From Isochrysis galbana (taxonomy: Eukaryota > Haptophyta > Isochrysidales > Isochrysidaceae), in the NCBI GenBank assembly GCA_018136815.1, contig CM030934.1:6713373-6777372 (forward strand): a stretch of DNA of 64,000 nucleotides, given 5' to 3'. Of the stretch, positions 11,600-21,900 are shown one piece after another. The notes below the pieces were generated by a model. That model ran no database searches. It was not told where the DNA came from and saw only the letters and a list, made by a program, of their open reading frames with translations. Position 1 is the stretch's first letter. Each line of letters opens with the position of its first letter. Both the position numbers and the translations under genes were made by a program.

Positions 11600-14500
11600 C
11601 TAGCACAGCGAGGCATGTGAGAGTCGGCTAGGCACGTCGTCTGTCGTCGCTGGCGCCAGCGCGGCAGAGGAGGCACGCGTGCTCCGCTGCTGAGCGTTGT
11701 GGGTGCGCAAGTCGGGTGAAGCGGTCTTCTCGTCCACGTCTCCCGCCTCGAGCACGAGAGGGGGGACGGGAGCTCCGTCCGCCTTGTTGCAGATGCCGAT
11801 CGCGATCGTAGAGCCTAATGCTGCGTCGGCGCCCATCAGGCGCGTGTCGCGCAGCTCCCCTGTCTTCGAATGAAAGTACCAGACACGCCGAGCGTCGGCC
11901 TGCCACAGCAGCCGCCAAGGGCCAACCTCATACGCGGGGAGCGCGCACACGCCGCTCCCGTCACCCATTGCGAGCGCGACAGCTTCCCGCGTGGGTGCAG
12001 GCGACGACTCGTCGACCAGCTCGAGGCGGTGTGTGCACAGCCGCCGGAGGACCACGTAGCCTGGAATCATCCAATACTGAAGCCACGGACGTGCAGGGCG
12101 GACACCATCGCGACGCAATCGCTTCTGCCCAAAGGCGACACGCGCCGTGCGCATCATAATCTATGACACCGGGGGAGGTATGTAAAGGGTGAGCCGTGCA
12201 GTGGTGAGCAACGCAACCAAGCACTAGCAAGAGATAAAGCCGATGCGGGCGGTGGCAAGTGCCTTGGGCCCATGCGGTGGGGAGTGGCAGCTCAGAACTG
12301 GTGAAGGCTGCGAACTGCGTCGATGTGACGAGTCCTTGCGCACCTGGGTGATGAGAGAAAGATAAAGCCCAGAGCTGAGCAGCAGATAGATGGCCACCTC
12401 GAAGTTGGCGGCAGAATAGAAGCATTCTGCAAACTCCTTCTCGAGCACTCCTGTCTCTTGTAGTGCAGCGAAGAAGGGCACTAGGTCATTGCAGTGGCAC
12501 CCGACGAGGAAGCGCGATATGGTTTCGATTTGCGAGATTCCGAGGACGCAAGCAATGATGTAGACCTCCTGGTACGACCATGCGGAGATAACTTCAACCG
12601 CGATGTAGACGTACACCTGCGCGGCGTGGCTCATCCGCTTGAAATACAGGAGCGCAAGCGCGATGCACTGCAACACCGGCGCGGCGATGGTACACAGGAA
12701 CAGAATGATCACCACCAGGTACATGCCGAGGGTTTCAAGGAACACCTCCGTCGTGGGCTGCCATTGCTCAACTGCTTGCATAGCGATGAATTTGCCCAGT
12801 CCGATGATTGAGAAGCTCCTCGTATGCGAGCCCTCCTTGTGAGCCTCCATCAACACTCCAACAATGCCGTTGTACGCGATTCCAACGTTGGGGAGCGTCG
12901 AAGCGGCTATGATGAGTGGCACTAGCAAGAGCAGGGAGAGTACCAAGAACGAGGTGAATCGCCATTTCAACATCACAAAGTGGCGGCTTGAGTTGCCGAC
13001 AGAATACAAGTGCGCGTTGAGCGGCTGGAGTGGCTGGGGCTCTTCTTCAAGCACCTTGTAGGTAACCGCACCATCTGTCTCAACGCCCTTCTTCCCGTTG
13101 GATGCACTGCTCCACCTCGGCGAGAGGAACCCGCGCAGCCGGTAGTCATCCGTCTGCTTGGCATCCTTCCCGCCAATTTCCTTCATGACAATACACGGCA
13201 CGTTGTCGCGTTGTTCGATCAGTTTGCGCAGCTCGTCGAGGCGTGAGAGGTGAGCTCGGTGGTAGAAGAGGCAAGCGTGAGAGGATAGCTGCGAGACGAG
13301 CTGAGCGAGCAGGTTAGCGTAGAGGCCCCAGCGCGGCGTGACGAGGAGCTGAACGGAGAAGAGGTTCTTCCATAGGAAATCGAAGGCGGCGGGCGGCCTC
13401 AGCGTCACGTTGAAGCCAACGACCGAGAGGATCATCACGAAGACGTCGATCATAGACCACTTGCCCAGGGTGTCTAGCCACGCGAAGATAGAGCCACGGT
13501 TGTCGGGACGCACGATGTACGATGGTGCAAACCATAGGTAGAGCATGGATGCCAGCTTGAAATATGGCCACAGGCCTGAGAAGATGGCGACGACGAACGC
13601 CAAGAAGACGGCCCCGGAGTTGTACATGTCGATCACTGACTGAGCGATGGAAAAGGTAAAGTAGGCCGGCATGCCATACGTCTCGTCGCCGGCTTTGAGG
13701 ACGACGTCCACTGTCGCACCGACGGCGAGGTGGCCGGTGAGGAAGAGTAACGCGTTTCCTCCAAGCGCGAGTGGGATGCAGATCTTTGCGACGACTGGCA
13801 CCGCCTTTGATCCAAAGAGCGAAGTTTTGCGCGCCAGGTACTGCTTCCGTCGGAGGTGATCGACGGTGCTTAGACTCTGGGCCGCACGAGCCACCCGTCG
13901 GTATCGCGTGTAAAACCAGTAGATGTAGAGGGCGAACAATAGGCCGAACACAAGAGCCACAATCAGCCACTGCCACCACGGCACCTTCGCGGCACTCTCG
14001 GATATGAGCTTGCCCAGTTGGATCGTTGGCGCTGTTTTGCAGTATGGTGCGGGCTTCAGGCCAAATCCCTCAACGTAACCCCCCATCGAGCGCGTTTCGC
14101 ATTGCTCCGGCGCGTCCGCTAGGGCTTGGTCGATGAGCGCGGCAAGTTTTGAGTTGGTTGCGAGACCGTCAACGGCGTCGAGGCCATCTTGGATGGCTTG
14201 GTGCATGGACATTCGAGCGCCAGGCGCAGCGGCGTTGGCTGCGATAGTTTGGAAAAATGACGAGTCGCAGTTGACGCAGTCGACCTCAAAGATGTCGAGG
14301 GCACCAAGCGTCAACAGGAGTTGCTCGATGCGGAGCCCGCCTGGTGCGATGGTTGCGAGCCAGCACTCGTAGAAGAGCGCGTCCGACGCGTACATCGCCG
14401 CGAGCCTTTGTTGATTGATCAGGAGTAGCAGGTCGAGTAGTATACGAATGTCGGAGGCGCCCACCTGGATGCGAAATTCCTCCGTAGTGTAGGTGTCGCC

Positions 14501-16639
14501 ACGTGGCAACCTGCCTTCATCTATTTCCTCCAAGCGGCGAGAGGCGCCTTGGTGCGTAGTCTCGGGGGCCGAGGCGGGACGCCACATCCTGACGTTAATA
14601 TACAATTCGAGAGTGAGAGGGGCGACCGGAGTGCCGACAGCTCCGGTAGCGCGCAGCACGTGTTCTGCATCCGGCGCCGGCCCGATGTAGACTCCATGAA
14701 TGGTGTCCACATTGGTGATGGACACGTTCAATGCCACAATATCAATGGTGTGCGCCAGCGCATAGAATTTGCTGGGTAACTCGACCGACACGTTGCGTAT
14801 CTGCGCCACTTGTGTGGGACTCGGTACCACCTCTGCGACCATCTCGTTCACCGGTGAGAGCCCGCTGTCGTCGTCCCGGAGCATGTCGTTGGCCATGTCA
14901 AGTGCGCGCGAGAGGAGCTGCTCGGCGCCGGTTGAATTCGACTTGAAGTTGATGTACTTGTCGCCAGTCGGCAGGACGGGCGGCACAGCCGGACATGCGT
15001 TGGGAAGCAGATTTGGCACGTCAGCGAGGAATCCAGCAATGGCTGCGTTGGCTGGCTCCAGGGTGAGGCTTTCCACTAGGGAAGGAAGGGCACCTAGAAG
15101 AGCCGGCTCGAAGATAGCCTCGATCGATTGCGACAGCGTGGTCAGCACGTCAGAGATGTGGTCATTGATGAAGCCTTGGACCACAGGGAATCGCATGTCT
15201 CTCACGTGCAGCGCGAGATGAGAGATCATCACGCCGAAGATGGTCGTCAGAAGGCAGCCGATGGGAGCTACAGCGACCGTGCCCAGCTGGAGTGACGTGA
15301 TGCGATTCTCAGCCAGCGCAAGGATCGCATCGAGCTCGAGCTCCAGCTCGGATAAACCTGCGCTGACGGAGAACTCCTCCATCTCGTAGGCGCCCGACTC
15401 GATCGCCGAGAGCGAGGCTTCGCCGCCTGGCGGCACCACTCCCAGTGCCATGTCCAGGCGAAGACTGAGGTCGTCCACTGCGAAGCCGTGCCGAAGGGTG
15501 TAGTCGCCCACGACGGTGGTGGGTTGGGTCACCTCAAAAGTGTTGAGGCCACCCAGCGTGACCTTCATGAAGTGCATCACGATCTGCGTCTCGTTATTGG
15601 AGCCCAGCACGAAAACGCCGTTTGAGCCGATGGCCGAGGCCCCAATGGTCACCTCGCCCACTCCAGCGATGGTGTCGGCCACCATGTTGATTACTTGTGC
15701 TAAGGCCTGCAACAACGGCTGGATAGCAAAGATGCGGTCGCCTTGCTTGGAACGACCCTCGGCAACAAGAGCTTTGACGGACCTCGCGGCGCGAGAGGTG
15801 GCTGGGAGGAGGCTGAGAATGCCGACGGCCTCCTTGGTCGAGCCGTTGTGCGCGAGGGAGACTAGGGATATGTTCTGGACAGCCGCAAGGGCTTCGACCT
15901 TGGCCTCTGTCTCGACATTCTCCGAAGTGCGGTGCGCTTCCATGTCGAAGGAGCGGGCCACATAGGGCTCGAGAAACTCCTTGGAGCTGGTCAGCACTCC
16001 ACTCAGGGCATCGGCGAGGTCACCATTTAGCGCCTCGCACAGGGCGTTGTTGATGTCACCCTGCACCATGCCTATGAGCAGATTCTCGATATTGTCATTG
16101 GAGATGGCTGAAGCAATAATGCCACCTTGCGCACGGTCAATCTCCAGTGGGAGTGAGGCGTCGCACTCATCCATGCGCAGAGGCGGGCCCTGCTCAAGCC
16201 ACGCCGTCTGCTGGTTCTGGGCTGTGCGGAAGGCAGGCACCTCGTAGCTCACCCCGATGGATGCGGTCTGCGTGGAGAGGTTGATGGTGCCCTCCTCGTA
16301 GTATAGCATCTGCAGCGACCACCGGCCGTAGCACGCAATCTGGAACTCACGCAGCGCGCCAACGAGGGTGACGACGCGGCCATCTGGTCGGACTGCCGAC
16401 TCGAGCTCAATCTCCCCGACCGCAAACCGGCTGCAGTTCAGATCCCACACTGTGAGGTCAGCGCTGAATGGGCCGATCGGTACGGCCGTCTCAATCGGAG
16501 GGATCATGATGGTCACATCGCGCATCATCGCGTTGATGAGGGCGTAATCGTCTGCCTCGAGCCGCCGGCCGACTGCTCGCCCGCCTGCACCAGCCACCGC
16601 GCTCGCGCACAGCGGCAGCAGGAGGGCGACCGCGAGCAT
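11600..16639 (-). CDS. Secreted lipid-binding-like ectodomain fused to a PqiA-like membrane domain
   Basis: Two exons (16639-12344 and 12160-11600; intron 12161-12343, GTGCGC...CATAG, phase 0) give 1618 residues. The start is the ATG opening a signal peptide (MLAVALLLPLCASAVAG). Roughly residues 25-1000 form a large extracytoplasmic region with many NxS/T sites and long amphipathic stretches that resemble BPI/TULIP lipid-binding folds; that assignment is inference. A first membrane helix (WWQWLIVALVFGLLFALYIY) is followed by several more. Two PqiA hallmarks appear: GKWSMIDVFVMILSVVGF and, near the end, ISAWSYQEVYIIACVLG. They correspond to the paired WSM-[DE]-VF segments of bacterial PqiA, a membrane partner of MCE lipid-transfer systems. 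The bacterial zinc-binding CxxC motifs are not seen. A hydrophilic tail ends at 11600. The likely role is a membrane lipid transport or sensing protein of the secretory pathway. The PqiA-like call is firm in pattern; the ectodomain fold is uncertain. Confidence 0.75.
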
Positions 16640-16739
16640 CGCGGACGGCGGGTCCCTCCGGCCGACAATTGCCTCCTTACTCTCTCTCCAACCGGGGCGC
16701 GGCGGGAAAGGAGAGGAGAGAGAGAGGCGGGGAGGGGAG

Positions 16740-16998
<259 letters not shown>

Positions 16999-17731
16999 GG
17001 GGGCAAAGTGTGGGGGTAGAATGGGGGGGAAAGGGGGTGCCGAAGAGATTTTGTTCTCTTCTCCACGGGAGGAGCAAGATAGAGTCACCCGCATGAAGAG
17101 GGGGAAGAGGGAGGCTTGGACGTGCTGAGAGAGAAGAGAAGAGAGAGAGAGAGCAAGGCCGACGAGACTCTCTCTCTCTTCTTCAAGTCCCGCTCGCCTC
17201 CCCATTATCATCACGCAGAAACGCTCACCTTCCTTACCTTGCTTTCTTTCCATTCTTTGGGTTATGCTTCATGCCACCTGCCTCTCTCTTCCCGCTCTCT
17301 CTTCTCACTGTCGCTACTGTACCAGTACTCCCTCCTACTGACTCCAGAATGAAAATGGTGAAAAGGGGTTGTGCACGCCGGATTGTAAAAATGGAAAATA
17401 AGTAAATTGATTGCAGAATTATCATAATCAGAAAAAGAAAAAGAGGAGACCTCGCGAGAAAGGGAATGTAGAATGTGATTTTATTACCAAAATCTTTTGC
17501 CCAAAACATCTCCCTACTCCTACATATGCGACTTTAGGGCCTTTTCGCTTCACTCCCCCCCTTTCACACCCATATGAGACTTGCCCATCAAGTCTCAAGA
17601 GCGGTTCTAAGATCAGGTCGAAAAACTTTGGTCGTGAGCCAAAAAGGTTTAAACTATCGAGATCCGGGGTCCGAAGTGGTTTGTAATACTAGCGTTTGTT
17701 CTGCTTGTTTCTTTTTTTTACTGGTTTAATG

Positions 17732-18680
17732 TTTAACCCCAGTGCTGAGGGACCGCAACGGCAACGGAGCCCCTAAAGTACCTCGCGATCAACTAACAAC
17801 TAAGTTTATACTTAGTTCGCCCATGGGGGGGCACGTGCCCCCCCCCTCTCTCCACTCCTCCCCTGCCATGGGGGAGGAACCACCCATGCTCGTGGCAAGC
17901 CTGATGGCTTGCCAGGAGCCCACTGCCCTACTGACCCACTCTCTTAGTGGCAGGCTCGCCTGCCTCGCGCGTCCTCCTGGCTCCTGGCTTGTCGTGGCCA
18001 GCCCATCGCTCCAACCCCCCTCCCCCCCTGTTCGACAAGCAGACAGGTGCAGAGTGGGGGCCCCTGAGGCCCAGGAGCGCCAGCGAGGGAGAGGCAGGGG
18101 AGACCAGGGCCCAGCCCCAGCCTCCTCTGCCCCCTGAGCTGGCCTCCCGGAGCCTCCAGGGGTCGCCAGAGGCAGCTGCAGGCCTGTCGCAGGCGCGCCA
18201 TCGCGCGTGCCGCAGGAGAGGGGAGAGAGAGCGCGGAGAAGGGGGTGGGCGGAGCGAGGGCTCCGCTCACCGGAAAATATGTAAGTCCCGCACCTGTTTA
18301 CAGGAGAAGTCGGGACTGAGGACGCCGCCAGCCCGGTAGGCATAGGAGGAAGGGGGGAACGGATCACCGGGGGGGGGGGCGCGGGCCACCGACCATATCT
18401 AAGCCCTTTTCCCCTATCCCCCTAGTAGTGCACGGGGGGAGTCGCCTGATGGCGGGGGGGAAAGGGTCGGGAGAGAGGGGGTGTAGAAAGTTTTGCTGCG
18501 TGAGTAGAAAGTAGATAAGTAGAGGGTCCACGGCCGCGTGTGCGGTGAGACTATTAAGAAGGTAATTAAAGTACCTCGCGATGGGGTGTGTGCGCGGTTG
18601 GCGCATGGCTCGTCCGGTGTCTGTGGTTAGAGATGCTGGATGGCTAACAAGCTGCTCTACACAACTAATAATATGATTCA
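17732..18680 (+). repeat. Repeat 'b', copy 2, split by a nested insertion
   Basis: The left part (17732-17789: CCAGTGCTGAGGGACCG, then GGCAACGGAGCCCC) and the right part (18567-18680: CGATGGGGTGTGTGCGCGG, GCTCGTCCGGTGTCTGTGG, GCTAACAAGCTGCTCTAC) together match the uninterrupted copy at 31093-31245. The two parts are separated by the element at 17790-18566. The copy ends about 230 bases upstream of the SFI1-like start codon, in the same orientation as that gene. Confidence 0.8.
17774..18582 (-). mobile_element. 777-bp element with a 16-bp target-site duplication (family A)
   Basis: TAAAGTACCTCGCGAT stands at 17774-17789 and again at 18567-18582, enclosing 777 bases. The insert begins with a near-palindrome (ACTAAGTTTATACTTAGT) and ends, on the minus strand, in a degenerate form of the CCTTTAATATTCTCACC module. 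The same body, with long stretches of near identity, recurs on the opposite strand at 46925-48720. Its first part recurs at 32190-32430 and 57073-57200. It has no convincing ORF and is non-autonomous. The duplication length fits target-primed retroposition better than a DNA transposon. Confidence 0.8.
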
Positions 18681-18912
18681 CAACGAGTATTCGTGCCATG
18701 AATTATAACGTAGAACTCCCTCCTTCCCTTGCTCTCTGCACAAAGAGCTCTCTCTCTCTCTCTATGAATAGATTTTGTTCTCTCCTCTCGCACCTGCCGC
18801 AGCCTCCGCCTCCACCTCCGCCCCCCCCTCCCCTCCCCTCCCTCCCTCCCTCTCTCCTCCCCTGCGCCGCCTGTCGCGTCCTGCTCCGTGACGGCTCGCC
18901 TTGCCCAAGCAC

Positions 18913-21900
18913 ATGGCGGAGGAGGACTCACGGCATACGCCCACTAAGCCCGCGCTAGAGGAGGAGCTGGTGCAGCTGGTGCACTCACTCCGCCGCTCGC
19001 GGCAGCAGCGTGCCTCACGCAGGGCTTCGCGGGGCCACACCACGCCTGCCAACTCTCCCACGCTCCACTCGCCACAGTCTACTAGCTCCGATAAGGAGGC
19101 CGCCGAGAGCACAGCGCGCACCACCGGAGAGGAAAGGAGAAGTGAGCCCGCGTCACCGCTCCGGCTACGTACTACCGCCATGCAGCCAGATAGAGACACT
19201 AGAGAGCAATCATGCCGTGGGATCACCTTGCCGTCCTCGTCCCTACTCCAAGCTGGAGCGCACTGCGAGCTTGAGGACGGCTTCTCTCTCCAGCCCACAC
19301 ATCCTCGCGAGGCTAGCTCTTGTCTCCATGCTGCCCAGCTTCGACATGGCAATACAGCTAGACCTGCATCTGGCACCAGTCCTTCTGAGGCTTTTCATGC
19401 ATCCCCAGAACCTTTGAGATCGGTTGGCTCGCACGTTTCGTCTCGAATGGTCCATTCAGGTCGCGCACCAATTCAGACACCAAGTACGACGCATATTTCG
19501 TCCCCGCTGGCGAGAAGACCCCGGCCGCCAATCTACACCCAGGGTGCTCAAAGATACCCTACATGGGCAGTCGGACTCACGTACGGCAGTCTTGGTCATA
19601 CCAGTGACGGGCAGTTCGGGAGCGTAGGGCGAGCATCCGCGCGAGCTAGCACGGCTCCATCCTCGATGCTCATGCCCACAGCGTGCTCGTCGCGGCCCAC
19701 CTCACCGGTGAAGCTGAGATCACCAAAGCGACCGAAGATCCTTCCGGAATCTCCATCACGCGCTGGGCTCGGGGCCTCACGCATGCCGTCATCGACTACG
19801 GTGGCGAGCGGCACAGCCTGTCAAGCAGCAGCAACGCAGGTGCGCCAATCTCGTCCATTGGAGTCCCGTCGTCTTCTCGATGGCTCGACTGAGAGCGAAA
19901 ACGAAGGAGGGGGTGAGGACAGCAATGACGAGATAGCGCTTATGCTACCACAGCTTCGGCGTCATTTGCTGAGAATCAACCTCTCGCAATGGTATTCGAT
20001 GCGCGCTCGCCACCCGCGTTCGCGCCTCCTGCAGCATGCTCGCCATGCTGACTGCCGCCGCGCGATGCGCGCATGGGATGAGTTTACTTCAAAGGCGCGG
20101 CGTATAGTCGCGGCAAGGCTCGACGAAGTTGCTCAGTGGAGGCTCTCAGCCTTGTTGGGGAAGCACAGCCGCGAGCCTATGGAGTGCGGTCGATCCTCTC
20201 TTAGACGATGGACGCAACCGATGCTCCTTCGCACCTTGCACTCCTGGAGAGTAGCAGCGCATGAAAGCGCGGTCGCTTGGCGGGAGGCCGAAGAGGGGGC
20301 ATGGCGTAGGCGAGCCATGGTTAAGGGTTGCACGGCGTTGCGGGCGTCGCTTACACGCGCCACTTTCCGACAGGAGGCTTCGCGTCACGCTGTGTTGCAT
20401 CTTGGGTGCGTCCGATGGCATTCCAATGCGAAGCGAGCGGCCGCCCTTGCAGCCGCGTGGCGCATGGTTCCACCTGTCCATGTCCTTGCTGGCACTAAAT
20501 GCCGCGCAGCAATACAGCAATGGCTCTATCGCTCGGGTGAAATGAATGCCATGAGGCGGAAAGTCGAACGGGCCATCTCCACCGCAGCTGTCCGTGCGTT
20601 AACGAGCTACGTCGTAAGTTGGCGTGTGGCGACGGCCAGGGCTACCGCCACCCAAGCTACTACCCGCTCGTTTCTTCGGTCGCTGCTGCCGATCATTTTG
20701 GCTCGTCACTTCCATCGTTGGGCTCGTCGCGTCGTCAATCGTTCCGCCGCATTCTCCACTTATTCTCGCAGCCTCCACCGCCGCTCCTTGATGCGGCTCA
20801 AATCAGCGTGCGTGGACATACAGCTGATGCGCGCTCACAAGGTGGCTATTGCTGCCGCCACGGCGTCGTTTGGGAGAAGCCGAGCTTCACGAGCGCTTAA
20901 GGCCTGGACGGCACGGACGTCCATGGCCGGTTTGGCTCTAACATGCTCCGAAGCTGCGCGGCGTTCATCCATCCTCGCAGCCCTCGAAAAGTGGCAGTGC
21001 TGGGCGACAGTCTCCGCAGCCGCAGAGGCCGTCGAAATGTCCGCTGCAGCGGCAAGCTGGCGCTACCTTTGCCGAACTGCAATTCATTCGTGGTGCACCT
21101 TCGCTAATGCCGCGATTGATCACGCAACGGTGATATCCACGGGCCGTGCCCATCGCGAGCATGCCCTCATGGCGTCTGGACTCGCGATGTGGTATCGCGG
21201 GGCAGCCGCCATCCGCCGACGCCATGCTACCCTCGGGATTCGGCTTCGACTGTCGGTGACATGGCGCATGTGGCTTCGAGTCATAGCGAGGTGGAGAGGA
21301 GCCCTCGCGCGGCAGGAGCGCGGAGCGCGAAAGTGGCGCGGCACCACGCTCAAGCGCTGGCATTCACGCGCCGCTGTCTGCGCCGCCTCTGCATCTAAGA
21401 GTCACCGAGCAAAGGCACACTGGAAACGCAATGCAGTGCAGCACGCTGCCAACACGATGAGACGGTGTGCGGCGCAGTCCGTCGCATCTCGTTGGGCGGG
21501 TGCAGAGGTTGCTCACGCCGCACAGAGGAGAGCGCTAGGCATGGTATGGAGGGAATTGACGCTGTGCGCTGCCATGTTCGCAGCCGAAAGAGCAGCATGT
21601 GCGCTGTGGTGGCGGCTGACCAAGGGAGCGAAGTTGCGCATCTGGGTGGTTGAGCACCGGCGGTCGCTTTTCTTGAGCAGAGCCGTCACACGGACTCGCA
21701 GAAGACGAGCTTCTTGGGCGATGGCCTCAGCGCTTCGCACATGGAGAGAGCAAACGGCCACAACTCTTTCGCGCCGCCGGGCATCCATTGCATCTCAAGG
21801 TCGCTCCCCTGTGTTTGTGCGATGGCTGCAGCGTGTGGAAAGTACGGAGCCTGAGGATCTCGAGAAACGGTATACCGCAATTGTGGATTCGTATCGCTTG

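Noticed and set aside
17789-18367. Frames inside the family A element
   Set aside because: Frames on both strands are similar in length, not kept in the other copies (48034-48651 has shifts), and the composition is simple GC-rich repeat.
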